Shown: positions 23,701 to 33,684 of the stretch, one piece after another
Layout: every line of letters starts with the position of its first letter
How positions within the stretch are numbered: the stretch's first letter is position 1
The notes under the pieces: generated by a model
What the model saw: only the letters and a program-made list of their open reading frames with translations
Told to the model about the DNA's origin: nothing
Databases searched by the model: none
Assembly (NCBI RefSeq): GCF_965638725.1
Contig: NW_027472026.1
Location: 186,001-250,000 of the forward strand
Source: Aptenodytes patagonicus
Taxonomy: Eukaryota; Chordata; Aves; Sphenisciformes; Spheniscidae
Direction of reading: 5' to 3'
Length of the DNA stretch: 64,000 bases
Translations under genes and position numbers: made by a program

Positions 23701-26700
23701 AAGGACTGACCCAAGGCTTGGCCACATGCAGACATGGCTGCACTCCTTCTTCCCCAGATGGCAGTGCTGGAGATCCAGACTAACGGGGACACGAGGGTCT
23801 CAGAGGAGGCAATAGTGCGGGCACGACATTCTCTGGACGATCCCAACATGCGGGTGAGTGCAGCTAGCCGAGCCTCGGGGACAGAGCCACTGGGCTGTAG
23901 CCTGCCCCACAGATGGGTCAGGCATCCCTCCTGGGGTGTAAATCTCCCCATAAGCATCCTTCCCCTTGGCTGGTATCTGGAACGTCAGAGCCAGCCTGGC
24001 ATTCCTGCATGCTCCAGGTTACACCAGTGCTGGGAAAGGGGAACAGACAACAACCTACTGCAAACCTAAAGGCAGCCGAATCTGGTGGGCTGAAGGACAT
24101 GGGGATTCCCCCCGTCCTGGGCTGGTCAAGATGAGAGGCTGGTCCTCACCCCTGTTTGCCAGTCCTACCAGTAGTAAGGCTGAGTGCGGATTCCCAATAG
24201 GTGCATGTGCGCACGCATGTGCACATGCTCTGTATAGACATGGCCAACCGCAAACAGTTCAGCGCAGACAGGGGAGTGCCATGTTCATGGGCACAGACAG
24301 CATGAACAGTCGGATCCTGCTTCTAAGTATTGATGCTCAGGGCAATCCCTTTGACAGGTCACTGTGGCATCTGGCCCTGTCCCACGGGCCTCCCTGTTAT
24401 CGATCAGACCCATGGTCTGTCTGGTATCTACACCCCCTCCCCAAGCTTTCATCTCACTTACCAGCTAGTCCAGCTTGACATTTGCTAGAGGACCACACGT
24501 GCTCTAAGAGCAAACTTACACTGTAAATACTTAGGAATAGAGTTTAATAAGAAGATGGGATAGACTGAGGTGATCAGATGCAGGGCTCAGCCAGATAAGT
24601 GTACTGATCAGCAGTGTGCTTACAGGCAGCTGGCACCTTTTATCCCCCTCCCTTTTCCTCCCTGACCCGCCTCAACCCGTCCCTTGCTCTTCCTTTGGCC
24701 TATCTCCAAAACATCCCATAATAAGTTCGTACACTCCCCAAATTCTCTTGTTTGATCTCAGAATTTCCCCCAGGCATCCCATAGTAAATCCTACCCCCTT
24801 TGATGCAATAGTCCCCTTGTCTGCATGGCGTCCCAGAGAGTGTTTCTTCGGTTGAGCTTTTAGTACCCAGGGCAAACGGTGTCACTGTTCACCTCTGATG
24901 GTCTTTGGGGCAGCTGATTTGAAGGGGTTAGGTTGTGTGGGTGCCCACCCTGTCATCTTCCTTCTGATAATTTTTTGGTCTTTGCATCTATTCTGAATAG
25001 CCCTAGCCAGAGACCTGTACAGAAACTGCACAGAGCAGTTAAAGAGGACAGGCCCCAGACTGCAGCATGCAGAAGAGGCAGAGGATCTTGCTTTTCTGCC
25101 ATCAATGAGCAGAAACAGGCAGATGCGTCCCTCCCATCCTGCTGCTGTCAGGAATCCCTTCCGCTGGCTCAGTCTGCCCTTTCTCCAGTCCTACCACCAT
25201 CTATCCTGGTGGGTTGCTGCTCTCAGAGCTCACCCTGGCTGGCTGCCGGGATACACCCCTGCCTGTTCTTACAGCCTTTTGCTGGGTTTGCATTGCAGCC
25301 TCCTCCCTGGATGAGAGCAAGCAGGGAGCAGAGCTCCTGTGGCCAGGCTCTTGGTGGGTACCGAGCAGCATGCTGCCCGCCCAGAGCACTGCTGCCTCCC
25401 TCAGCTTGGGTGCTCTGTATACTGCCTGCCCTGCCCTGGGGCTGCCCGCTGGCGGAAACAGCCATTCAAATCTGCTTCCCTGGAAGTGCAAGTGCGAGAG
25501 GGATCCAGGGCTGGCAGCGGTGGGGATGAAGCAGGGGAATGTCCTGCTTTGCCTCCAGTTTATGCCTTTTCTTTGACCCTCAGGAGTTCATTCTGTCGTG
25601 CTTGACCCTCAACCCAGACAAGCGACCAACAGCTAATAACCTGCTCTTCCACCGGGTGCTCTTTGAGGTCCATTCCCTTAAGCTGCTGGCAGCACACTGC
25701 TTCATCAACAACCAGTGTGAGTAACCATGAGACCACCCTGCCCCATTTGAGCTTGTATTGCTGCCCCAGCAGAGCTGGGAATGTGGAAGAGCCTGGGGAG
25801 AAAGGCAGTGACTCATAGACCTTCCCTGGGGTCTGTGCTGCAGAATCCACATTACAGGACCTCCCAGCTGACAGCCCCTTTCTGCCTTTGCCTTAGATCT
25901 GATGCCTGAGAATGTGGTGGAGGAGAAGATAAAGGAACTGGACCTGAACATGGTGATGGCAGAGATCCGGAGAGAGGGTCAGCCTGGAGTACAGTGGAGG
26001 TGAGGATTAGTGGGGGAGATTTCAGAGCAGCCATAGCCAAAAAGCCCAGGACTTGTATCCAGCCCGGTGATCCTGGTGTCATGCCATAGCAGTCCTTCAC
26101 ACCGCTCTTCTCTCCTGTCTCCTCCAGTAATCTTCCTGTCCTGTTTCTCTCCCAGGTACTCAGAGGTCTCCTTCCTTGAACTTGACAAATTCTTAGAAGA
26201 CGTCAGGTGGGTTGTGGGCATGTCCCCAGGATCCCTTCACTCACCTCATTCTTTGGGCTTGTGCTCCTGCTGAGAAGTTCACCTCTCCAGAACAGCACCT
26301 ACATCTGAATTGCCTATTCCCTGCCCCCTACTAACTCCTGGGTGCTGTTTGGAAGGGTGGCAGCTGATCTGAGCCAGCCATGCCAGGGACCACACTAAGC
26401 CTTTGAAAGCACAGACAATTCAGTTGCAGCACTCCTGGCACTGCTTCAGCTCCAGGAAGAGAAATAGCCCTGACGGCATACATGAAGGTGGTGCTGGCTG
26501 ACCTGTAATGTGTCCACCCAGCTCTGGTCCCCAGCATCGCACTGCCCTCAGCTCCCTGGAGCCAGGGTCAGGGGACTGTGCTGCAGCACACGTAGGGCAT
26601 CCCATTTGTACAGCAGTACTCAGTCGTGTGTGATCCCCTCTCAGTCCTCCCCCCCGGGGAGAGCAGACCTGGGCTGCAGTGCCAGGGCAAGGGGAGCTCT

Positions 26701-29700
26701 GTGGCCTGCCACCTCCTCACTGTGCTGCCTGCCTGCCAGCACTGCCCCTCCATGGGTGCAGATTCCTGTTCTGGGCCATGGCCCTCCATAGCTGACCTTT
26801 GCCAGGGGTGTAAGAGGACAGGGCTCAGCTGTTTGTCCTCCCTCTGTGTCTGTACCAGGAATGGGATTTATCCCCTGATGAACTTCGCTGTTTCCAGACC
26901 CCACGCCCTCCCACGTGCACTCTCCCAGCCCCAAGAGGACCCTCAGAAAGCCAAGACTCCCACCCCAGAGCCCTTTGATGTGGAGACCAGGAAGGTAAGG
27001 TCAGATCCAGGTAGGGACAGATTCTCCATTGGGAGTAGGTGCATGGTCTCCATTCCTGACACCTTACTGCAGGAACGCCTCTCCCTTTAGCCATGCACTG
27101 AACTCCAGCCCAGGTGAGAGCTGTTCTCCTTGCTGCATTGGCTGCCCCAGGACTGTCACAGTCCCTTTGGCTGAGCTAGTGAGGTCCGTTTCACCTGAGA
27201 CCTTCTGGAGCAGCCCCATTGCCTCTGCTTCTTTGGCTCTGCCTTCCCTCCTCACACGTCCACAGGCAGCTCGGTGGCACGGTGTATTCTGTGCCTTGTT
27301 GCTGGGGTGTAGGTTTGAAATCCCATCATTGTTTGATATTGACACTACAGTGGCATGCTGAGACGCCAGCTGAGATCAGGCCCTGTTCTGCCTGGCACTG
27401 TACAGGCAAGACTGCACGCCCCGACACTGAAGTCACGGGCAGGAAGGTCATTGCAAGTGGGTTTATGGACCCCTGAGGGGAGTGGAAGGGGTGCCAGGCA
27501 GGGAGGGCAGGGAAGTACCGACACAATGCAAGGGTATTTGAGCAGAAGTGAAGCCTTCCAAAACCATGGTATAATCCCTCACTGAACAGAGCAGTTCAAC
27601 GCTGCAGCATAACCTCCTCATGGGTATAGGCAGGCTGCCATTGCATCCCCCAAAGCCTTCTCTTCTCCAGGCTGAACAAGCGCTGTTCCCTCAGCCTCTT
27701 CTCAGAGGGCAAGCACTCCAGCCCAGGATAATTTTGATGGCTCTCTATTGCTCCAGTTTATCAATGTCTTTCTTGTTTTGGGGGCCCAAAATTAGATGCA
27801 GTACCTGGATGTAGTTTAACAAGTGCTGAGGAGAATAATTATTTCCCTCAATATCCTGGCTGTGCCCCAGGATGCTGTTGGCCTTCCTTGCTGCCAAGGC
27901 ACATTGCAGCTCATGTCCGGCCTGCTGCCCACCATGACCCCAGAGTCTTTCCAGCAGAGCCAGTAAAGCTTTTCTGCCAGCTAGGCAGTCCCAGCCTGTG
28001 TTCTTGCCAGGGATTATTCCTTCCCAGGGGCAAGAGTTGGCATTTGTCCTTTGCTGACATGCATATGGGGAGACAAGGTTGTTGGCCACCATCATCAGGG
28101 CATAGCTTAGGCATGGCACTTCTTACAGCGGTTTCTGTCTCCTGAACTGCTGGCCATCATTGAGAGCAGTCAGAGGAACTCATTGGTCTGTGTGCATCTC
28201 TCTTTCTTAAAAACCCATTTTGTACCGGGTATTTCCCTGTAATGACACTTCTAGTCATTCATCATTAATCACCTATGGCACTGTCATTGTGTTACTGTGG
28301 ATGATATGAATGCAATTTCATACTTGCATTGAATTAATGTTAAAAATGCTCTGTAGGGCTAAACCTAATTCTTATTCTTGCAAGATCCTGTGTAATGCCT
28401 CCCTTTGAAAAGTACATCCGCAGTGGTTTCTTCATACCTGTCTGAGAATCAGCTTTCAGTGCACTTAACTTATGCTTTATTCATACTGCTCAGTGCTTAT
28501 TTTTAGTGAGAGTGCTGTGGTGATCAATCGGATACGTTAGAGAAATGTAAACGTAAACCTACGCAGTTATGTCTTTTCCCCTCTTTGCATTTGTTATATG
28601 CTGCTTTTTCACCTAGTGCCCCAAGGTAAGTTCTGCAAGTGCGTTGTCTGTCTGACCAATGTGTTCAACCAATTAGTTTTTACCCAATTTGACAAAGGAC
28701 TAGTAATCTCAGAGGCACTGAGTTTCTACAGATTTTGCGAAAACTTGCAGCTGGACAAACCTGCAAGTCCCAAATGAGCCTAGCTACAATGCAGACTCTC
28801 TGTCTATTCTGGGAGGCACCAGAACATGGATGCTGAATGGATCCAAGGAAATTTTTTTTCATGGTGAGGATGGTTAAACAGTGGACCAGGGGCCAAGAGA
28901 GGTTATGTGATCTCCTTGGAGGTTTTCAAAACCCAGTTGGGTAGAGCTCTAAACAGCCTGGTCTGAATTCACTGTTTGTCTTGTTTTGAGCAGGGGCTTG
29001 GACTAGAGACCTCCTGATGTCCCTTCCCACCTAAATGATACCTTGATCACGGGCATCAGGTAGAGAGGTGGGGAGCAGGTGGCAATGATGCACTCAGACA
29101 TCATCAGCCTTCTCTTTGATGTTTGCAAGATGCTGCGCAGTTCAGTGTAATTCAGTATGTAAAGGAGCACATGGCCAGACAGTGTGTAAGGAAAGAGCAC
29201 CCACCTTGGGCATACAGTCACACTGGTCAGCTCTTCTTAGAGAAATGGATGGCCTGGAGATGATAAAGGTCAGAAGACAGCAAGTTTCCTGACTGAGAGA
29301 GCTAAATGCCCAGGGATGTTTGTCATAGGGAGGAGCTGTAGTAGAGGGGTGCTGGGTCAGAGGAAGGAACATGCACATAACTCACCTCTGAGCATAAGCT
29401 TGAAATCGAGGAATATAAATGAAACCCTGTTAAACTCTGCGTGGAACAGGGATGTTGATTACTCGCTGGGTTTCCTGTCTTTTGGGTTGACCAATTGCAC
29501 GCTCTCTCTGGCTTTCCTTTTCCCAGACAACACGACTTCTGGTGTGAACCATTTTCATGGGAACTTGAAGCTGACATATTGAAGCTTGAAGCTGACCCAG
29601 CTTGAAGCTGACCCAGTTCCTTCATAGGAACTTGAAGCTGACATATTAATAAAATGCCATTATTAATGGCATAATTAATAATATTTGAATGTTCTATGAT

Positions 29701-32700
29701 GCAATGCAGGGTTTCCAGAAGAAAATCCATGTCATTTTAATAATATTCAAGATTTCAGTTTTGCTCTTTTGTCTGATTTAAGGATTGGTCATCCCATAAG
29801 GACATGAACGAGTACAATATTAAAACATAACCCAAGAGTTTGGGCAGAGCTTTAGGGGGAAGCCTACCCCTGGCAAATGGAGCAGAAGAATTCATCCTGG
29901 TTGTAAAGTTTTCCCAGAACTGCACCTTGCGCAGGGCTCCCTTACCCACCTCTCAATCAGCTGACGATGGCCATGGTTCGTAGCTGGATACTGGCTTAAA
30001 TTAACCCTCAGCTGCTCCATCCAGACAATTCCTAGAAATGTGGGAAGAAGTGGAAGGTCAGGCTGGCAGCTGGAATTAAGGAGTTTAAGTAGGAATTTGA
30101 GTCATGCTTAGAGAGCAGAAGTAAAGCAGGCCTGGGGAGCCAGAGGGACTGTGTCCAAGCTGATGTTGATTTTGGCCTCTTCTAGGTGGTGCAAATGCAA
30201 TGTAACATGGAGCTGAATGAAGACAAGACCCAGTGGCACGTAAGTATTCAGCTCCTATTCTACATGAGGCACTGGGGCAAGACCTGCTCTCTGTACCCAT
30301 CTCTGGCATCTGACTGGGACAAAGTTTGGTCTCAGCCAGTTTGCTGCAGTACCCAAAGGACTTACTCTTGTCCCTTTATAATAAAAGAAGCCCGAAGAAG
30401 AATGAAGCCACCAGCCCCCTCTCACTGCAGGAAGACCTTGGTATCTTTGTCTGGACATCTTTTAACTCTACTTATGCCTAGTTTAACAGTTGCAAGTTAG
30501 TTGTAACTGTTGAGAGCAGATTCCTCTAAGACACTCAAACTACTCTGCCAAAGACATCCAGCATCTCGGCAGTTACCAACATCCTCCCTGTTCACCACTG
30601 CCAGCAGTTTCTAGTGCTGATGGAAGAGTCAGCATCTTTCTCTCTTATGGAGAAACTGGCATTTGTAAAGAGCACTCTCTTCTTTCTGCAGCTTACTCTT
30701 CTGCTGATCCTGGAGGACAAATTGCATCGACAGTTGAGCTACGACTTGCTGCCCAGTAGGTTTACTTGCAAGTAAATTTTTGTGCATGAATGCAGAAGTA
30801 TTGCCTGGTGGCCCTGGTCAGGTTTAGGCTCAGATTGTGTTAGACACAGATTGTGTTTACAGCCAGCTTTTCTTTCCTTCTTGTACTGGGCGAGCAGACT
30901 AAACCCTAATATCCGTGTGGTACCAGTTCTTGTCCACTCAGACCCTAAGCTTATAGCCTCTGGCATGTGGTAGTAACCTGCACTCTAAAGTGAACTTTGG
31001 GAGTCCAGTGAGTGACCATCAAGAACATGCATTTCACCCTGGGACATGTGTGCAATTCTTGGGGTAACACTAGTGAATTTTTCCCTCATTCCCAACACTG
31101 GTGCAGTCTCTGCAATACCTTTCAAAGGGGAAGGTGGACTCTCCTCTGAGGAAGCCCCATGGCTCTGGGGAAGGGTGCTTCTCCTCAGAGTGGGTCCAGC
31201 ACAGCAGGCTCCTTCCTAAAACATGCAGGAGCCTTCTGGAGGCCATGCAGCTGGCGTCCCTTGACTGACTTACAGCCAAAACTAAAGCATAAAGCTTGGA
31301 AATCAATGCTTGAGAGTTGCTGCTTCACGAGCTCCTTGTGTTTTTCTGCCTACAGGTAGTGGCCTGCCTGCTTTTCATGCTGAGCCAAAACAAGCAAAAA
31401 AATCTCGAAGTGACACATTGCCAAGACTATTGTGCTTTGTGTGATTTGGGACTGGAGCTCATTCCTGCCCAGTACCGTGTTCAACTCCCATTTACTGCCC
31501 ACCTCTGTGCTCTGTTTGCCCCAGGATTACTTAGCAATTACTTAGCCAACAAAAAGTATACAGCATGTGCCCTTAGATCATAATGAAGCATAATGCAGGC
31601 GTGCTGCAGGTTGGGGTAGAGGCACTGGTAGAGGAAGAACTGAGATGTATGAACTTTAATGTTCTCACCATTCCTTGTCTCTGCAGCTGATAACTCCAAG
31701 GACTTGGCCACAGAGCTGGTGCATTATGGATTCATCCACGAGGTAAGCCTCCTGCCACTCCTCATCTCAGTCGTGCATGCACCGTGCTACCAAGTGCAGT
31801 CCCCAAATCCGTGTGACACCTCATGCCTCAGAGGAGTAAGAGCTCCTCCATTCCCCATCTAGCAGCCAGAAAGCAGCCACAGAGGCCAGCCTGCAGCGCT
31901 GTGTTCACTCCCCTTGCAGTGAGTGACAACACATCCTTTTTTTTTTGTTGTTTTTTTTTTTTTTTCTCCATACTTTGTTCATGCCTAACTCCAGGTTGCT
32001 GTTTTGAGGGGACAGCCGTATTGTGATGGCAGGGTTAATTACGTCAATCTCGCAGTGATTCTGAATGTGAGAACCAGAAGAGTGCCAAGGGAAGGAAGTT
32101 GATGCCACCTCCCATCTCCCAGAGGAATTGCCCCGATAGCCGGTGTTGCCTGGACAGCTGCTTTTAACTCACTTTGCAGATTTCTGTCTGCCAGAAGAGA
32201 TGGCCTACCCCAGCATTGAACTTCTGGGCTCTTCCTTAGGTGTTTGCAGACAGTCCCAAGAAATAATTCAGAGCAGCCCCATCATTCAGATTACTCAGCA
32301 GCATAGCCTCCAGGAAAGGCAGCATGGAGAGAATTAAAAGTGTATTTATTTTTATTTTGTACAAGTTAGGAATTCTGGGGCTGTAGGCAAAATTTTGGAG
32401 AATTCCTCATTGTGGATGCTGACATTAGACAAGGAAGGGGTCAGCTTCACTGAGTGAAAAATTTATGCAAGTACACCTGGAAAAAAGTACACTTAGACTC
32501 TCTTCCTTTCTTCATCTGAGCATGGTGGCTGTGCAGTTTGGCACTGACACACTGGGGTGCTTTCTCCTGTGCTCTGGAAAATACGTGGCATTTGGGGCAA
32601 CCTAGTACTGCAGAATATACCTCACACAGGTCCATGTTCCATGGACTGTAAATTACCTTTCTCTTTCTTTCTTCTAGGAGATAACCTCCTTTTAACACAT

Positions 32701-33684
32701 CTTCCCCTCTCTAACATCTTTTCTGCTCCATGGGTACCGACTACCTTTTCTCTCAGATGGTATAACTGATTCATACCATGTTAAACTGAGCAAATGTCCT
32801 GAGCCTGTATTTAGCTTGGAAGTATGCTGCTTGTTTCTGACCTGAAGGACTTGTGTACCCAAATGCTCATCTGGTTTTTCAACTATAGTGGTTGCTCTAA
32901 CAAAAGGTACCACCTATGCCGTACAAATCTTGTCTTAGCAGCAGTAGTGACAAAGGGGTGCATCTAAGCAACAAGAAAACAACTGGTTCTGCATTTTTCA
33001 CTTGAGTGAGAATTTTGAGTTTGTTTCTGGCAATTCCAAAACCTCGCTATGGTACAAGGTGTGGGTGTTTTGCATCCTTTACATATCATTGTGTATTTCA
33101 TTAATTTCTTTCTTAAGGAATAAACATTCTAATTATGTTAGAAACCACCTACTCCTGAATGTGTCAGAAAAGAGATTTCTGTACAAAATAGTTGCCAGAC
33201 CAACAAAAAGTGACATTAATTTTTATTTTTGTTAGCAGTGAGGATATTGTAAAACAGATGGCCATAGAAAATAACTTTAGATCCAGTGGTCAGCTAATTA
33301 AGTTGAAATTAAACTAAACAAAAGAAGCTGGACCTGTTTTGTTCCTTCAGATTGGAAGCTCTAAAGAACTGTCTGCTCTTTTGCCTTTGTATTGCACCTG
33401 ACACAAAAAGGTTCCATTCTTGATTGGTCATTTGGCATTATTCAGTAAATATGATAACTCTTAGTAGTATGTTCCAGATGTGTGTGTGAGTTGTTCTCTT
33501 CCCATATCAAAACTCAGGTGTGAAATCGGTGGCTTGGAATGGAATCATGTAAGGAAGGAGATGCCCGAGGTAGCCAAGCCAAACCGACCTGTTGGCATGT
33601 TTTTTTTTATTTTAGGACGACTGTGAAAAGCTGGCTAACTTCCTGGAAAATGCCTTCCACAAATACCGGTCTCCTCCCTTGTGA
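5610..33684 (+). CDS. NRBP2: Nuclear receptor-binding protein 2 (pseudokinase), 18 coding exons
   Basis: NRBP2 is a cytoplasmic/nuclear scaffold pseudokinase of the NRBP family. Family members are reported to act in survival and differentiation of neural progenitors and, with TSC22-domain proteins, in stress signalling. I spliced 18 exons with GT/AG borders and consistent phases to 497 residues, close to the mammalian protein (about 500). The order is: acidic N-terminus (EEESEEESEILEESP, about 13-29); pseudokinase domain (about 45-315); a linker with KTPTPEPFD and PLMNF motifs; and a C-terminal helical CCT-like domain (about 400-497). Catalytic elements are degenerate: Asn66 in VVWN replaces the VAIK lysine, HGN (169-171) replaces HRD, IGS (187-189) replaces DFG, and there is no glycine-rich loop. 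The paralogue NRBP1 is excluded by DTRVSEEAI, MPENVVEE and ELVHYGF, which are NRBP2-type. The start at 5610 gives the family N-terminus MAVPEP. Intron 1 is 13.9 kb. PUF60 lies downstream on the same strand. Confidence 0.97.
6029..6170 (+). repeat. Imperfect tandem repeat in NRBP2 intron 1
   Basis: A unit of roughly 44 bp recurs about three times with drift. It is built from CGGTGCGGGGAGCCGGGCTC, then a short spacer, then CGGTGCGGGGTGTCC. The core CGGTGCG recurs at least five times. It is GC-rich and directly downstream of exon 1. Confidence 0.75.
6408..6433. repeat. Perfect 10-bp inverted repeat (hairpin)
   Basis: Arms GAATGAGGAC and GTCCTCATTC flank a 6-nt loop (ttgcat). There is no T-run after it and no known class of element. 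It lies in NRBP2 intron 1 at the edge of the CpG island. Confidence 0.8.
13200..13460 (-). mobile_element. Possible ancient CR1/L3 relic
   Basis: The string 'ggatcaaatgcttcactggaatcaaaatattttcc', followed by 'ctactaattgtgtaacac', resembles on the minus strand the 'YlDfskAFD' region of CR1/L3 reverse transcriptase in very decayed form. No open frame survives. The call rests on short motif resemblance only. Confidence 0.35.
19647..19769 (+). CDS. NRBP2: NRBP2 coding exon 2 (residues 40-80)
   Basis: The acceptor is tgcctcgcag and the donor gtgagc, phase 0 to phase 0. It encodes VNQGNMPGIQSTFLAMDTEE and then the VEVVWNELLF strand, where Asn66 occupies the place of the ATP-binding lysine. Confidence 0.97.
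20111..20212 (+). CDS. NRBP2: NRBP2 coding exon 3 (residues 81-114)
   Basis: The acceptor is ctgcccgcag and the donor gtaggg, phase 0 to phase 0. It encodes the alpha-C region (EKIKTMFEQL) and VDHPNIVKLHKYWLD. Confidence 0.97.
20484..20573 (+). CDS. NRBP2: NRBP2 coding exon 4 (residues 115-144)
   Basis: The acceptor is tctctcccag and the donor gtaggt, phase 0 to phase 0. It encodes the hinge VIFITEYVSSGSLKQFL and the lysine-rich KKTKKNHK, which is conserved through the NRBP family. Confidence 0.97.
21502..21542 (+). CDS. NRBP2: NRBP2 coding exon 5 (residues 145-158)
   Basis: This is a 41-nt exon. The acceptor is ctgctctag and the donor gtaagc. It encodes AWKRWCTQILSAL and ends in phase 2 within a Ser codon completed by the next exon. 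Confidence 0.95.
21635..21729 (+). CDS. NRBP2: NRBP2 coding exon 6 (residues 158-190)
   Basis: The acceptor is cttccccag and the donor gtagga. It encodes the degenerate catalytic loop IIHGNLTSDTIFIQ (HGN for HRD) and LIKIGS (IGS for DFG). It ends in phase 1. Confidence 0.97.
21991..22014 (+). CDS. NRBP2: NRBP2 24-nt microexon (residues 190-198)
   Basis: These 24 bases are flanked by tgactggcag and gtgagt. Phase 1 in and phase 1 out add VWHRVFAN between IGS and ALPDDL without shifting frame. Mammalian NRBP2 carries a matching VWHRIFSN. An NRBP1 splice form with a similar insert is recalled from family knowledge. It inserts eight residues right after the DFG-equivalent, in the activation segment. 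Inclusion is therefore probably regulated or alternative. Confidence 0.92.
22357..22440 (+). CDS. NRBP2: NRBP2 coding exon 8 (residues 198-226)
   Basis: The acceptor is cctgacgcag, after a pyrimidine-rich cgttccc, and the donor is gtgagt. It encodes LPDDLRSPIR and NLHFFPPEYG (APE-like). It starts and ends in phase 1, so skipping or using the microexon keeps the frame. An alternative AG at 22331-22332 has no pyrimidine tract and is not favoured. Confidence 0.95.
22960..23070 (+). repeat. Degenerate GGCATGGGCAG-type minisatellite in intron 8
   Basis: The motif GGCATGRGCAGRGG and relatives recur several times with variable spacing in G-rich sequence between NRBP2 exons 8 and 9. It is low-complexity and non-coding. 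Confidence 0.6.
23140..23195 (+). CDS. NRBP2: NRBP2 coding exon 9 (residues 226-244)
   Basis: The acceptor is ggttttgcag and the donor gtatgg. It encodes KADGTAVDIFSFGMCALE, the alpha-F region. The junction gives EYGQKADG where mammals have EYGEVADG. It ends in phase 0. Confidence 0.95.
23758..23853 (+). CDS. NRBP2: NRBP2 coding exon 10 (residues 245-276)
   Basis: The acceptor is cttccccag and the donor gtgagt, phase 0 to phase 0. It encodes MAVLEIQTNGDTRVSEEAI and HSLDDPNMR, an NRBP2-specific stretch. Confidence 0.97.
24478..24905. repeat. Unassigned repeat-like segment in NRBP2 intron 10 (possible LTR)
   Basis: The segment has a run with 'gagtttaataagaagatgggatagactga', a pyrimidine-rich middle, and two related pieces 'catcccataataag' and 'catcccatagtaaat'. 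This texture is reminiscent of an old bird LTR. I cannot define ends, target duplications or a family, so the call is weak. Confidence 0.25.
25584..25716 (+). CDS. NRBP2: NRBP2 coding exon 11 (residues 277-321)
   Basis: The acceptor is gaccctcag and the donor gtgagt. It encodes the C-lobe end: EFILSCLTLNPDKRPTANNL, LLFHRVLFEVHSLKLLAAHC. It ends in phase 1 within a Tyr codon. Confidence 0.97.
25897..25999 (+). CDS. NRBP2: NRBP2 coding exon 12 (residues 321-355)
   Basis: The acceptor is tgccttag and the donor gtgagg. It encodes LMPENVVEEKIKELDLNMVM and AEIRREGQPGVQW. The REGQPG linker differs from the proline-rich mammalian linker. It ends in phase 2. Confidence 0.96.
26156..26206 (+). CDS. 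NRBP2: NRBP2 coding exon 13 (residues 355-372)
   Basis: This is a 51-nt exon with acceptor tctctcccag and donor gtgggt. It encodes YSEVSFLELDKFLEDV, strongly conserved in NRBPs. Phase 2 to phase 2. Confidence 0.96.
26859..26994 (+). CDS. NRBP2: NRBP2 coding exon 14 (residues 372-417)
   Basis: The acceptor is ctgtaccag and the donor gtaagg. It encodes NGIYPLMNFAVSRPHALPRA and KTPTPEPFDVETRK, conserved in the family. It ends in phase 0. Confidence 0.97.
27640..28130 (-). mobile_element. CR1 LINE fragment in NRBP2 intron 14
   Basis: Read on the minus strand, this shows the familiar '[12 protein letters not shown]' and 'CALAARKANSILGHSQ' region of CR1 ORF2 (for example within 27745-28119), with frame breaks. 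It is clearly more diverged than the 35-57 kb copies. It lacks an intact 3' tail and is antisense to NRBP2. Confidence 0.85.
28850..29045 (+). mobile_element. Old CR1 LINE 3' fragment
   Basis: This is a short, diverged CR1 3' end in sense orientation to NRBP2. It has 'gtgaggatggttaaacagtggaccagg', 'gatctccttggaggttttcaaaac' and 'cttggactagagacctcctgatgtcccttcccacct', followed by a decayed tail. Confidence 0.75.
29561..29672. repeat. CTTGAAGCTGAC tandem repeat followed by a palindrome
   Basis: Four copies of CTTGAAGCTGAC lie within 29564-29642. The first and last sit in near-identical 26-bp contexts (tcatRggaacttgaagctgacatatt). At 29654-29672, arms ATGCCATTA and TAATGGCAT form a perfect 9-bp palindrome with one central base. 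It lies in NRBP2 intron 14 and has no assigned function. Confidence 0.8.
30186..30239 (+). CDS. NRBP2: NRBP2 coding exon 15 (residues 418-435)
   Basis: The acceptor is gcctcttctag and the donor gtaagt, phase 0 to phase 0. It encodes VVQMQCNMELNEDKTQWH, the start of the C-terminal domain. Confidence 0.97.
30692..30755 (+). CDS. NRBP2: NRBP2 coding exon 16 (residues 436-457)
   Basis: The acceptor is tctttctgcag and the donor gtaggt. It encodes LTLLLILEDKLHRQLSYDLL and ends in phase 1. Confidence 0.97.
31687..31742 (+). CDS. NRBP2: NRBP2 coding exon 17 (residues 457-475)
   Basis: The acceptor is ttgtctctgcag and the donor gtaagc. It encodes DNSKDLATELVHYGFIHE and ends in phase 0. Confidence 0.97.
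31938..31967. repeat. Poly-T tract in NRBP2 intron 17
   Basis: The tract is two T-runs split by a single 'gttg' interruption. It is a low-complexity tract with no element attached that I can recognise. Confidence 0.85.
33616..33684 (+). CDS. NRBP2: NRBP2 terminal coding exon 18 (residues 476-497)
   Basis: The acceptor is tttttattttag. It encodes DDCEKLANFLENAFHKYR and then SPPL before TGA at 33682-33684. The C-terminal tail differs slightly from mammalian GTQA-type tails. Confidence 0.97.
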   Translation, partial: DDCEKLANFLENAFHKYRSPPL

